From: an uncultured Candidatus Altimarinota bacterium
GTDB taxonomy: Bacteria; Patescibacteriota; Gracilibacteria; BD1-5; JAGOOR01
Direction: 5' to 3'
Length of the DNA: 34,342 nucleotides
NCBI GenBank assembly: GCA_937924685.1
Contig: CALEVN010000014.1
Span: 1-34,342 of the forward strand
Below are positions 10,589-21,232 of the stretch, piece after piece; the first letter of the stretch is position 1, and each line of letters begins with the position of its first letter. The notes beneath the pieces were generated by a model that saw only the letters and a program-made list of their open reading frames with translations, was not told the DNA's origin and ran no database searches. The translations under genes and the position numbers were made by a program.

Positions 10589-11551
10589 ATGCCTGAGCGT
10601 ATACTCATTACTGGCGGAGCTGGTTTTATCTGACATCATACTGTCAAAGCAATACAGGAAGACTATCCTCATGCAAAATTACAAATAATCGATGACTGTT
10701 CTCGAACACTCACACGTAACAAAAAAAGCGTTCAATGAATCCTTGGGGAGAAAGATACATTTCACAAAATTGATATTGCTTCCAAAAAAGCACGTACAGT
10801 AATAGCTACATTTGCTCCGGATTTGATAATACATCTCGCTGCTCAGATATCTATCGTTCAGAGTTTTTGAGATCCCCAAAGAACACATCATTCTAATATA
10901 GCAGGCACCCAGAATATCATCGATGCGCTCCAAGATGCACAATACAGAGAATCACATCTCATATTTGCATCTTCAGGATGATCAGTCTATGGCGATACCC
11001 ATGTAATACCCACACCAGAATACACTGGTACAAGCCCAAAATCTCCTTATGCATACTCAAAAGTAGCGGGAGAGATTTTATTAAAAATGTATCATGAGCT
11101 CTGATGTTTCTGAGCTTTGACAGTTTTACGACTCTCAAACGTGTACGGACCAGGACAAAATACAGCAGATAGCGCATCAGTTATACAGACGGCTCTCGAT
11201 AAAATAAAACAATGACAACCCTTTTCTCTAATTGGTAATCCCGAAAACACTCGTGATTATGTCTACGTATCAGATGTAGTTGATGCAATAAGAAAAAGTC
11301 AGAAACAAAGAATCAGTGGTACATTTAATATAGGAACTGGGGAAGAAACATCGGTTTTAGATGTTCTCCGTGTATGCGAAGAAATTGCATGAAAAACTCT
11401 ACAGAAAGACACAACTCGTCAAACCGAATGAACAGATCTCCTTGCCAGGAGCTGTCTAGATATAAAGAAGAGTCGAACACGATTATGATGGAAACCGACA
11501 GTAGAATTACAAAATGGCATAACAGAAGTCTGGAAACAACTCAACTCATAA
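10589..11551 (+). CDS. NAD-dependent epimerase/dehydratase (UDP-glucose 4-epimerase-like)
   Basis: A protein of 320 residues, extended short-chain dehydrogenase family, acting on nucleotide sugars for envelope polysaccharides. The Rossmann loop GGAGFIG is at residues 9-15, and its last, essential Gly is a TGA codon (10631-10633). HLAAQ near 85, FASSGGSVYG near 128, the catalytic YAYSK (Y154, K158) and NVYGPGQN all fit UDP-glucose 4-epimerase or related dehydratases; the substrate cannot be set from sequence alone. Ten in-frame TGA make this one of the most TGA-dense genes here. A GTG at 10580 is an alternative start, but the ATG at 10589 fits MPERILITGGAG. It is followed after three bases by a second family member. 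Confidence 0.92.
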
Positions 11552-11554
11552 TAT

Positions 11555-12598
11555 ATGAATTCTCAAAAAAACGCACTCGTCCTCTGAGGCTCATGGATAT
11601 GAGCAAAAACTGCAGAAAAACTAGCAGAAAAATGACATCACGTGACAGTAGTTGTCCAAAGTCGTGTAACACACCTACTGGCTGAAGCTCTACGTCTCCA
11701 TCCAGGAAAAATGAAGATCATTTTCTCTGATTTACGAATAAAGTCCCAAGTAGAAAGTATCCTCCAAATGTACTGAAATAATGCCCACATTTTCCAATTC
11801 GCCGCAAGAGCCTTTGGAAGCTCCCACACAAACGGAAAAAATCCCACAGATTTTGACGGAAATGCCCAGATTAATGATAATGTGATAGGGGTAATCTCCA
11901 ATTCAAGAGTCAGGCCAGAGTCAGTCAATTTTTCTTCAAGCTACTTCACATATGATGCATTCTGAAAGCCTTGTCCTCAAGCTGGATATAGTGAATCAGA
12001 TTTAGAACCAAGTGACATCAGCGACAAAGAACTTGCGGAATTAAAAACCAGAAATCCATATAAATGGGAAAAAATACGAGCAGAAAAAATATATAGAACA
12101 TTAGAATCTCTCTGCCGTGTAAATCGTTTCAGATTTGGAAATGTAAAAGGCGAACATCAGCGCTATCACGCTACACATTTTCATCTTGTACCTCGGCTTT
12201 TCTATCTCTGGAATACAACTGGAAGAAAAAATCTCACAGCAGATATATATGGCGATGGTACCTCGACACGTGCCTGGGTTGATGTCAATGATATAGCACG
12301 TGGGATACTTCATATAGCACTGAACTCTGATTTTTGAAGCGAAGTATGGAATATTGGAGGGACTGCTTCTGGAGAATGACAAACAACTGAACAAATCATC
12401 GACGCTTTTTGAAAGGGGCTGAACACTACTGTAATAAAAAATTATCAACCAGAAAAACCTGGGTGACACAGCATAGGATTAAATACTTCTCAGTTAAGAG
12501 CAACTGGTTGGCTACCGGAAATGACTGTCGAGAAAAGTATGAAACTTGCTGCCGACTGATATATCAATCACGGATTAGATAGTAGAATAACTCTCTAG
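11555..12598 (+). CDS. second NAD-dependent epimerase/dehydratase-fold protein
   Basis: A protein of 347 residues starting three bases after the first epimerase, so the two are surely cotranscribed. The start ALVLGGSWIGAKTAEKLAEK is a Rossmann loop in which two glycines are TGA-coded. NPYKWEK (Y169, K173) supplies a YxxxK pair, and later GDGTSTRAWVDVNDIARGIL and VWNIGG are typical of the extended SDR fold. It is more diverged than its neighbour: the middle part (residues 75-165) lacks the usual HLAA and SSxxVYG blocks. Ten in-frame TGA. Probably a nucleotide-sugar enzyme working with the gene before it. Its TAG is one base from the TAA of the convergent DUF218 gene. Confidence 0.85.
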
Positions 12599-12599
12599 T

Positions 12600-13424
12600 T
12601 TATCCTTTTTTGTACGTTCCATCCGCCAATTGAAATAAGCCAAGCCCTGTAAGTTGGCGCATAATTCCTCAGACTTTTTTATTATTTTCATTACCACTAT
12701 TTCCAGGTGTTCAGATATTTACGGTACGTAGATAGTCTAGAGCTCTCATCAATCTATCACCTGTATCGAGTTGATATTGTGCTATATCGGGACCGTAGAG
12801 AAAATTATTTACCACCCAATCAGAGAGCATTCTATTTTTCTCATCTTCAGGAGTGATATCTCCAGAAACAGTAGTAAAATCTATATCTCTTTCTGGATAA
12901 AGAAGATGAAAACAAATCTCGGCACGCTTGAGCGCCCAGCTTGAAGTCAGAACCATTAAACCTGATTCTGCTGATATACCGGTAGCTCATAAAAGTAATC
13001 GTCCAAAAATAGCATTACCGAGTGTACAATTAGAAAATTCTTCGAGAATAATATGCCGTGGATCAACTCAGTTTTTCACTAGATCAACAGCCAAAGCCCG
13101 AACATCAGTCGTATGGGGTGGATTCTTTAATTCTCGATGTGTGAATCGACCTGTTAACATAATACGTGTCTTGTCTGGATTGTTTTTATAGATTGTTTCT
13201 GCTTTTTTTCAACGCATTTTGGACACCGGAGTATCTATACCTCCACTCACAACAGAGATAATCCTCCCTCGAAAACCCTCCCAAACTCCAGATAGTCAGG
13301 TCGATTGACGAAATGCATGAACTTCATCTCGGGTTTTTAATGCATCGAGAGCTTCTCGTGCATCACCACCATTTTCAGAAGCAAGGCTATAACCATGAGA
13401 TGGATGTAAGACAAATTGAGACAT
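12600..13424 (-). CDS. DUF218 (YdcF/SanA-like) family protein
   Basis: A protein of 274 residues. The DUF218 pattern is visible: IISVVSGGIDT, IMLTGRFTHRE, the core ILEEFSNCTLGNA (ExxSxxTxxN) and LVLTSSWALKRAE, where Trp stands in the place of the usual His. DUF218 proteins are thought to act in envelope biogenesis or nucleotide-cofactor binding; exact chemistry is unsettled. Many members are membrane anchored, but this one shows no membrane segment. Six in-frame TGA are read as Gly. Two of them (NIG and VGG) lie in a C-terminal extension past where the standard code would stop, which ends at TYKKG with TAA at 12600. It starts one base after the stop of the gene upstream (13426-14001), so the two are coupled. 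Confidence 0.82.
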
Positions 13425-13425
13425 A

Positions 13426-14001
13426 TTATTCTAACAAAGAGATCACACGAGTTACAACAGTCATAATAGCATCTCCAGATTTTCTTTGTCTCTCTATTCA
13501 TGATGACTCCATCAAGTAAGGCTGATTACCCATATGTACTATAGTAGCAAATTGTCCGTCATGAACCATAAGCTTAAAAAATGGCTCCAAAAATTCTTGT
13601 GCATCGTGCTCTTTCTTCAACAAAATTAATGCCCTTAAGACCAATCAAAGTACATTTGAATGAGCACAATGGGCATTATTAAGACGTAATGGACAGGTGT
13701 TTGGACCATGAATAAATCCGGGATGATCATACGGTGGTGCGTCTGGTGAGGTTGCTCTAAAAAGTGCAAATTCATGTATAAATCAACATGGAGGTTTTTT
13801 CTCACATAAGCGAAGTTGACTCAAAACATCTTCCCTACAAAGCGTATGAGCATCCCCCATAAATCTATCCATGTAATCACGAATATACTGAGGAAAATTT
13901 CAATAACCATGCGTAACATGGGAAGCAGCCCGAGAAAGTAACTCAAAACATTGCTCTTTTTGAGGTAAATCGTCAGAAATTGTTGCATCAGAAAATATCA
14001 T
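13426..14001 (-). CDS. hypothetical His/Cys-containing protein (191 aa)
   Basis: Not recognised. It is soluble, with no signal peptide. It is rich in Cys and His (TCPLRLNNAHCAHSNVLGL, HTLCREDVL, EKKPPCGFIHEF), which might bind a metal. A helical segment LGLVLRALILLKKEHDAQEF follows. Four in-frame TGA hide it from standard ORF finding. It ends one base before the ATG of the DUF218 gene, an arrangement that points to a joint function. Confidence 0.65.
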
Positions 14002-14008
14002 TATTTAT

Positions 14009-14037
14009 GTATTTTAATACAAAATTTACTTTGTCAA
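14009..14037 (-). promoter_or_regulatory. putative promoter of the His/Cys gene and DUF218 pair
   Basis: On the minus strand TTGACA (14032-14037) is followed after 17 bases by AAATAC (14009-14014); an alternative -10 is TAAAAT (14011-14016) at 15 bases. The -35 box lies inside the last codons of the phosphoesterase gene. The ATG is at 13999-14001, so any transcript would have almost no leader. Confidence 0.4.
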
Positions 14038-15048
14038 AATTATAGATTCCACTTCCGAGAGACGAGAGGAATTACCAGAAACAAATGCGTGAATCGTTGG
14101 CATAGCTGCACCATAACGAAATGAAGCTTCGAGGTAGCTCCCAATACCAACAGAAACAACAGTTTTTACATGTGGTCACAGTGGGCTCTGATATGTACCA
14201 CGAACATAGTCAGACTTCAGATGAAGTGGGGTTTTTTGAGCAACTAATTTATCAAAAAATGGGTAGCCAATCAATCAGCCATGAGTATGTCAGCAGAAAA
14301 AAAGCGTTGATTGAAGCACTTTGTGACCATTTTTCTGGCACCATTTTTCAAAAAAATCGACTCCATCAGGATCATGACACAAAACAAAAGATATACCAGC
14401 ATGAGCATTTATAGAGTGAAGAAATTTAGTCATAAGATCATCCGTATACAGAGCTGATTGAGAATTGAAGTCAGGCAAACCAAGAATCTGAAAACCATCT
14501 CAAAAAGTCTCTTTTTTATCAGTTTTTCATAAAAAAGATACGGATGAGGAAAGTTTATTTTCTATATCAGACCAACCTGACAATTTTACATCATGGTTTC
14601 AACGCGAACCGATAATAGGATAAATCCGAGCTATATGAGCAAAAACATCATAGAAATCGCCGAATGATTCTGGTGTCGTATGGGCCACCAAATTAGCACT
14701 ACATGCAAAATCGCCAGCAACACAGACAATCGGAGTTTGTTGTGTATATTTGAGGACTTCGGCTCGTGCATGCTCGATAGCTCGAGTAAATTTCGGTGCA
14801 TCAAGCGTACTTCCCGTACCACCTACATGCATATCAGCACAGGCAATAATCGGAGGAATCTCGGCATCTGAAAGAATGCGGTGGACTTGGACAGCTATCT
14901 CTCTTTGAGCTTGATGATTGCCATTAGCAAGGGTAAATAATCCTCCTGCTGAGGCCATCAAAAATTTCCTACGATTCAAAAAACCTGGCTTTGTTTTTAT
15001 TTTTGGCAGAGAAGAAGAACCTCAAAGAATAGGTCAGATAGGGAACAT
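14026..15048 (-). CDS. metallophosphoesterase (calcineurin-like fold), membrane-linked
   Basis: A protein of 340 residues. Metal-binding blocks of the calcineurin-like phosphoesterase fold are in order: ACADMHVGG (D and H), VAGDFA, GNHD at 150-153, and GHTHGG at 253-258. The Gly of GNHD and the first and last Gly of GHTHGG are TGA codons, so the standard code would destroy the active site. The ATG at 15046-15048 gives MFPIGPILGGSSSLP ahead of NRRKFLMASAGGLFTLANG, which resembles a twin-arginine or Tat-like signal (RRKFL followed by a hydrophobic stretch). The protein may therefore act outside the membrane. Eight in-frame TGA. A TTG at 14977-14979 is the alternative start. It follows the flavin reductase gene by 35 bases. 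Substrate unknown. Confidence 0.88.
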
Positions 15049-15083
15049 TGCAGCAAATAATAGACAAAATAGATTTTTGTAAA

Positions 15084-15791
15084 CTAATATTGTTCAAAAA
15101 ATACTTTTTCTCGAGAAATGCCATACAGTTCAAGCATAGAGCGAACTTCAGTAACCATAGCCGGACTTCCACAGATATAAAACTCTGTCTCCTGAGTACT
15201 ATTCAGGCTCGATACACGCTCAGGAGTCAGGAATTCGGTGATACGTCATTCATGGTGTTTCTCAGGGAGGGTAGAAGATTCTCGTGAACAATATATCTCA
15301 TAATCAAACATATCAGCCTGTGACCAATCACGAAGCTGATCGGTATAAAAGACATCTCGCAGTTCCCGAACACCGAAAAGAAAAAAAGTTTGTAGTTTGT
15401 AGTTTGTAGTTTGTAGTGCTCGAAGCATAAAGTAGAGCGGTGCAAAACCCGTTCCAGTACCTATAAACACCTTTGGAGAAAAGTTTTCTTGCAGAACAAA
15501 GCGGCCCATAGGTCACCATACATTCATAACATGACCTATTTCTTGATCGCAGATAGCGACACTCCCCCCCTTCCCTTCTGGAAGACGCTTGATGATAAAT
15601 TGTACAATATTCCCTTGAGCCCAGCTCACAGAATACGACCGACGAAGCTTCGGATCCCCAGAGGTATCGCACAGGAGGAATTGACCAGGAAAAATATCCA
15701 ATTTTTGATCACTTGTATACTCAAGCTCATAGACGTCATGAGTGAGCTGTTTTTTATTTCTGAGAGTCAAGAGTGTTGGAACGGCAACCAT
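15084..15791 (-). CDS. FAD/NAD-binding oxidoreductase (ferredoxin-NADP reductase type)
   Basis: A protein of 235 residues. The FAD domain has the flavin-binding RRSYSVSW (RxYS). The NAD domain has VFIGTGTGFAPLYFMLRAL followed by FLFGVRELRDVFY. The end EFYICGSPAMV and later FFEQY is the normal FNR tail. It moves electrons between NAD(P)H and a flavin or partner redox protein; partner unknown. TGA codons at 15513-15515 and 15246-15248 are Gly. The gene carries two slippage-prone tracts: a run of seven G (coding strand, 15564-15570) and four copies of a 7-base repeat (15388-15415) between two core elements of the NAD domain. Either could switch the reading frame. As written the frame is intact. 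The TTG two codons upstream is less likely than this ATG. Confidence 0.88.
15388..15415. repeat. four tandem copies of a 7-bp unit inside the reductase gene
   Basis: GTTTGTA is repeated exactly four times on the plus strand (a fifth begins with GT). On the coding strand it reads ACAAACT-type units and encodes the odd segment LQTTNYKLQT in a loop between a helix and a strand. The unit length is not a multiple of three, so gain or loss of one copy would shift the frame. Confidence 0.9.
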
Positions 15792-15845
15792 TTGCAAAGA
15801 AAATTATCGAGAGTACTATACGAAAAATCTCCACTTTTGCCACTC

Positions 15846-16559
15846 ATGAAAAAAATAATCGCCCTGACGCTCATATCACTTTCACTGAATACTTTTGCCC
15901 TTGATGGTCTCACTCAAGCTCGTATAGAAAAAGTCTACGATATATACCGAGAACGCTACATAGAGGGGAAAAGCACAGAAGAACAATCCATCAAAATCAA
16001 ACAAACACAATTGATGATCCAGAATTATCGAGACATGCCAACAACACCCCCCGAAAGAAGAGAGATATTTGCCTACTTTCAGCATCTTCTCTGTGAAGCA
16101 GAAAGCGTCATAGACGGAATAACATGCCAAGATACCTATATACCAACAGGCCCCCTCACTCTCTCCAAAGATAATCTCAGCCTATCTCAGATACGCAATT
16201 ACCTCATCACCGAACACAGTAATAGACGTACAGCTCGGAATCTCGGACCACTCACAGAATCACCGATTCTCGATGATATAGCCCAAAAATACGCTCTCGA
16301 ACTCTGCCAAGCATGATACATAACACACGAACTCGGCTGAAGTGTACTCGAAAAACGCTACCAAGACGGTTGATATAAATACAGTTGGGGCGGAGAGAAT
16401 CTGGGATCAGGTCAGACCACTATTGGTGAAATACTCGATCAGCTCACGACAAGTATTCACCACCGGGAAAATATGTATCATCCAGAATTTACAGAAATAG
16501 GCGTAGGTCAATGTATGGATACATGGGTCCTCAATTACGGGCGTCCAGAAAAAGCATAA
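15846..16559 (+). CDS. secreted CAP/SCP-domain protein
   Basis: A protein of 237 residues. MKKIIALTLISLSLNTFALD is a clear signal peptide. A helical spacer follows to about residue 110. Then comes a CAP (SCP/PR1-like) domain: NRRTARNLGPLTESPILDDI, YALELCQAGYITHELGGS, YSWGGENLGSG, HHRENMYHPEFTEIGVG. The conserved His of GYITHELG and the HRxNM block are present. Bacterial CAP proteins are extracellular and of varied function. TGA codes the Gly of CQAGY, of LGGS and of QDGGY. It lies divergently from the reductase gene with a 54-base gap. A weak TTGCAA (15792) and TATACG (15817) pair is present there at 19-base spacing. Confidence 0.85.
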
Positions 16560-16599
16560 AATATTTTACTCAGGCCAAAAAGTATGCTACAGTGTCCGT

Positions 16600-18138
16600 A
16601 TGACACAAATAGTGACTCCTGAAGTACCAGAAAAGGAAAAACTCCTCAAAAATTTCTATAATGTTGTAGGGGTATACGGAGCTATTTGGCTGATTTTCCA
16701 CCTCACTAGTGTGTTTTTCTTTGGTTTTATCGTCGGATCACCTCTGTTGGTTGGTATATTTTTGGGCATAGGAAACATATGGTCGATGGTCATCGACGTC
16801 CCCCTCGGAACGATACAGCGTCATGTCCCATCAAAAACAATGCTCGGAGTAGCCAATGCTATGATGATTATGGCTGCCATCATCTTTCTCTACATGATCC
16901 GATCCTCTAGTACCGTAGAGCTCAAAGTAACTGGAACTATTCTCGATATTACAAAAACATTTCTTACCACAGGTATCAATATGAGCATGCTTTTGCTTGT
17001 CGGTATCATCTATGGAACCATCAAAGAAATCTACGATATAACAACCATGTCCTACTTGCTCAATCGTTGTGATCCGTCCGAATACGATACCGCTATGTCG
17101 AAAAATAATGTTGCCATGGGTGTCGGATCTATAGCCGGAGTACTCATATCCATAGCAGTTCTATCACTCCGCACAGACTCTACCCAGCTTATCCTCTTTG
17201 TGCTTATATTTTTGATTATCTGTGTATGGGTATTTATCCAAAATTACTTTGATAACACACATGAGACATTTAATCTCGGAGCCGTCAAAAACCTCCATCT
17301 CATCGAAAAAACAAAAAACATAGAGCAAGAGACAGAATCCTACGTAAAAAAAACTATCTCAACTGGTGATTTTGAAAAGATAAAATGAGATATGAGCTAT
17401 ATCATCATGAAGCCAAAACAAATCTCAGGAGAACTCGATTGGGGCGATATCATACAGAAGACAAAAATAGAATTTGCGAGTATTTATAAGCTCATTTTTG
17501 AGAAAGACAGTTTTGTACCGATGCTTCTCTGGACAACTGGAGGCATCTTTGTTTTTGGATGCTGGGATACAATAGTAACCACATTTTTTATCACGTATCT
17601 TGATGAAGCACTGAAAGATTCAGTCGAAATTCGCAATATCATACAAAGCGGTTTTATACTCATAGGTCTTCTCGCAATACCAGCCTACTGACTTCAGATG
17701 TTTTGGATTAAAAAAGCAGAGACATATGGAAAATTCAATATCATTACGATGGGCCTCTTTGTCTCAGCCATAGCGCTTTTTGGTCTCGCATTCGCAGGAA
17801 GTATAGGTGGTGCTATCGGTATAGCGATTATTGTTACATTTGGTATGATGAATAGTACAGGATACGCTGCTGGCTACCCAATGAGTCAATCTATCTTTGC
17901 TGATGAATATAACAAAGCTTATTCCAAAACTATGAATCTCACAGTCATAAATGCAGACGTATCAGCGGCTCCACTCAAAATTCTCAATAATTTAGCGAAC
18001 GCTCTTGGTCTCATATTTGGTGGAGCACTCATATCATTTATTGGCTTTACCGGCATGTTTTTGGCTTACGGATGAGCAGTTCTCGCTTGGGGAATTGTGA
18101 GTCTGAAGAAGAAAAACGACTGGAAACTCGATATATAA
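16600..18138 (+). CDS. MFS-type membrane transporter
   Basis: A protein of 512 residues with about 12 hydrophobic segments in two halves and a charged cytoplasmic loop in the middle (residues about 225-300, NLHLIEKTKNIEQETESY onward). The overall layout fits the major facilitator superfamily. The substrate is not deducible: the usual short signature motifs between TM2 and TM3 are degenerate (SMVIDVPLGTIQRHVPSKT). Three in-frame TGA (17386-17388, 17689-17691 and 18073-18075) are read as Gly, joining what would otherwise be three ORFs. It starts 40 bases after the CAP gene and may share its transcript. Confidence 0.82.
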
Positions 18139-18155
18139 AAAAGGTATTCAAATTT

Positions 18156-18184
18156 TTGCAATCAAAAACGGGATGTGGTAGGCT
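18156..18184 (+). promoter_or_regulatory. putative promoter of the sortase gene
   Basis: TTGCAA at 18156-18161 and TAGGCT at 18179-18184 are separated by 17 bases. The ATG is only six bases after the -10 box, which would give a leaderless or nearly leaderless mRNA. Confidence 0.4.
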
Positions 18185-18190
18185 GTATAT

Positions 18191-19129
18191 ATGCCCTACT
18201 GGAACGATATACATCCGCAAAACTACAAGAAAAAAAGTGAGATAGTTCTCGGTGAAATCTTTGACACATCTCATGATGTGCTTCATTGGGTCAAAAAAGA
18301 AGAAAGAAAAATCGAGAAACGACATGCTTGGGTACGAAATCTCAGAAGCATGATTCATTTCGTGCTCATGACGAGCATTATCTTCTTGATACTTTTGCTC
18401 GCATCAAATTGGTCAGCATATAGTGCATTTGCTCGAGCAATGATCAACCCACAAACGCTCGTCGAAGAGAAAAAAGTGCTTGAAGGAGGTATAGCTGAAA
18501 CTCAGATTACAACGTCCGATACTGCAGTCGATGAAACAAAGCTCGCACGAAAACAACGCATGCTCCAAAAACATCTCGAAAAAACACAAACTGTCACTCA
18601 AGACCTCGGAGCCGATTATTTTAATCAAGATATCGCTCATGTAAGCCTATCGGTCAATATAGCACCATATGAAGATCGTATAATCATACCAAAGATTGGC
18701 AAAAATATCCCTCTGGTCAATGTAGAGCACCATGAAGCAGACAGTTCGACCGAATGGCATAAGATATTTATGAAAGAACTCGAAAATGGTATCGTAAAAT
18801 ATCCCGGCTCAGCCGATCCAGGAGAAAAAGGAAATAGTTTTATCTTTGGACATAGTTCGAATTATCCATGGGCAAAATGAGATTACAATGATGTATTTGC
18901 CCTCCTCAATGAACTCACGGCTGGTGATGAAATCATCGTCTATTTTCACCAAAGAAAATTCATCTATACCGTCAAGGAAAAAATGGTCGTAAAGCCTGGG
19001 CACATATCCTCAATTGGTGGATATACTGATGATAAAAGAATGACACTCATGACTTGCTGGCCAGTAGGAACGACACTGAATCGTCTTCTCGTTATCACTG
19101 AAATGAAGGAAGTTCCTAACACTCTGTAA
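18191..19129 (+). CDS. srt: sortase-family transpeptidase
   Basis: A protein of 312 residues with a cytoplasmic N terminus, one membrane segment (about 57-77, FVLMTSIIFLILLLASNW) and a helical stalk. The C-terminal sortase domain carries the catalytic triad: H221 in FGHSS, C289 in TLMTCWPVGT and R298 in NRLLVI. Sortases cut a sorting motif of surface proteins and join them to a cell-wall amine. One TGA-Gly (KGDYN, near 18878). The class is not certain. None of the secreted proteins in this window ends with an obvious LPxTG-TM-positive-tail signal, so its substrates lie elsewhere or use another motif. It is followed after seven bases by a one-TM peptide. Confidence 0.93.
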
Positions 19130-19136
19130 AAGCACT

Positions 19137-19337
19137 ATGGATAGTCTCATATACACATTTATGTCACAGATGTACTGGGTTGATACCATAGGCATCTGTC
19201 TAGTGGTCTTTTTTTCAGGTATATCTATCTACTGGAGGGCCAAGTGAATAGCCAAAAAAAATATAGCCTATAACACAGAACTAACAGCTCTCAGAACAGA
19301 CATATATAACGAGTGTGAGAAAAATTTTTTCCTCTAA
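19137..19337 (+). CDS. small single-pass membrane protein (66 aa)
   Basis: A 66-residue protein starting MDSLIYTFMSQMYWVDTIGI, with one hydrophobic helix (about 16-33, VDTIGICLVVFFSGISIYW) followed by a basic and then helical tail (YNTELTALRTDIYNEC). One TGA-Gly (AKGIAKK). It is seven bases after the sortase gene, so probably in the same operon. Its TAA shares CTAA (19334-19337) with the stop of the convergent gene. Function unknown. Confidence 0.6.
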
Positions 19338-20029
19338 AAATCCTCACCTTCTTCGGAAGAAAAAAGAGGAATACGGAGTACGGATTGATATGTATGACCA
19401 GAAAAACCATGCTCTTCCCAGCGAAATGCAGTCATTTGGCCAATATGAAATGGTGAAAGAATCTGTTTCTGCAGTATTTCGTATAAAAATTCTTCGTCAG
19501 ACGACACTTCTATACCCATAATAATACCCATCCTGAGAGCTTGTTGCAGTACACGTAAATCCGCTGGAGATCGAAGTGGAGGCGTGGTGCATCCATAGCT
19601 TTTTTGTGATGCGTCATGACGATTGAGAAAATCCTTATCCTTTTCACACCAAAGCACATGTCGGAGGGATATACTGACAGTCAAGAGTTCGCTCGATGGG
19701 ATAGTATAATTTTTTGCCAATACGTCTTCATACCCACAATCCCTATAATATTCTCGAAGTAACGAAACGCTCTCACTCAGGGATATGCCACGTATATGAA
19801 TACGTCATTTGTGTTTTTTTACATCAGTGATGGCCCTCTGTACGAGACTTATCTCGTCTTCTCGAGAAAATTGAGAGCACCAATCATCATATCACTTATA
19901 CGGTCATACAGACGGTATGACACAGTGTACATCACCCAAGAACAAACTCCAATCTGGTGACATAACTGGTACTTCGATATCTTTTCCGTGGGGCTCATAA
20001 GCCACCTGGTGAGCAGAAATACGCCACAT
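19334..20029 (-). CDS. hypothetical protein (231 aa)
   Basis: Not recognised. It starts MWRISAHQVAYEPHGKDIEV and is soluble, with no signal or membrane segment. Three in-frame TGA lie in the first third (SVGPYKGYDDW, HKGRIHIRG). The C-terminal half contains TTPPLRSPADLRVLQQALRM and HIGQMTAFRWEEHGF. It begins three bases after the stop of the AI-2E-type transporter, so the two are cotranscribed. It overlaps the stop of the convergent 66-aa gene by four bases. Confidence 0.65.
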
Positions 20030-20032
20030 AGT

Positions 20033-21196
20033 CTATGATCAGGCTAATGTACGACGATAATGCATCCAGTCGTGGTAAAATATGTGAAGAATAGACGCAA
20101 GTGGGATAGCCAAGAGAACACCAATAGCACCCCCGAGCGATCCTCCAATAATAGTTACGATAAGTATGTAGAGAGAAGAGAGACTCAATGTACGACTCAT
20201 CACAAGAGGAACCATGATATTCCCTTCGAGTTGCTGAAAGAGGAAATAAAGACCCATAATACCTGCCATGCTGAGCCAGCTCACTTCAGGGCTCACAAGT
20301 ACCGTCAAAGTACCAACTACAAAGGCTATTACTGGTCCAGCGTATGGGACAAATTCCATCGCACCAGCAATGAGTGAAAGTGAAAATATATTTTTTACAG
20401 GAAGTCCAAAATAGTGACCAATATGCAGACCGATAAAATTGATAGCAAACATAAATACCGTCAAGAAGAGTTGTCCACGAAGCCAAGCATGAATAGCCTG
20501 ACCGATACGATGTTCTCGGCTCTTGAAATAGTGTCCTAAATCAGATGGCAAAATATCAAAAAACCACTTCAAAAGCGCTCGGCGCTCAAGAATGATAAAA
20601 AAGGTAAGAAGTGCAAAAAGTGAAATATTCGTCACAAATGATGTTACGCCTGTCGCTACAGAGATACTCACACTAGAAACCTGACTGAGGCCTTGCTGGG
20701 CAAAGTTTTTTATTGTGTCTATATTACCGAGGAGGTTTTTCGTTACAATTTGTGAACGATTATTGCCGAGTATGAGATCGCTCACTTTTTTCATATCTAC
20801 TTCTTTTCGTATGAGATCGCCTGCATGAAATGGAAGAGCATCCAGAACAGGAAAACTCGATTGAGCCTCCTTTTCTGCATAGTTCATAGATCGAACAATA
20901 TATGTCTTTGAATCTTCGGCCAGACCGACAAAAAGCGGTACAATGGAGACAAAAAAGAGTGCTATAGTGACAAAAACGGTGAAAAAAGTAATAAGAATAC
21001 CGAGCACTTCTGGACATCGCCATCGGCGTAGCCTATCAACAAAAGGACTGAGAAGAAGGGCTGCAAAACAAGAAATCAAAATAATACCCAATACATCACG
21101 GAGATTATAGATAAGGAAACATCATCCCAGAGCGATCATCACGATGATCACATAGATGATAAACTGACGGGTTGTAGCAGAGAGAAAAGATTTCAT
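20033..21196 (-). CDS. AI-2E family (PerM/TqsA-like) transporter
   Basis: A protein of 387 residues, the usual length. Two N-terminal membrane helices (MKSFLSATTRQFIIYVIIVM onward) come first, then further helices, an extracytoplasmic domain about 85-150, and a C-terminal bundle. That bundle includes the family-typical GAMEFVPYAGPVIAFVVGTL, the QQLEGNIMVPLVMSRTLSLS block and GGAIGVLLAIPLASIL. Some members export AI-2; others act as ion antiporters, so the name does not prove function. Under the standard code it would end at TGA 20039-20041; with TGA as Gly it ends two codons later at TAG (20033-20035). The second TGA-Gly lies in the second helix (ALGGCFLIY). luxS lies about 11 kb away. Confidence 0.9.
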
Positions 21197-21232
21197 AAGT
21201 GCAGTATACACTATTTTGGCTCTGGGAGCAAA

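Noticed and set aside
15489..15845. Upstream extension of the CAP-domain protein
   Set aside because: The extension is antisense to the reductase gene, and a perfect signal peptide begins at 15846.
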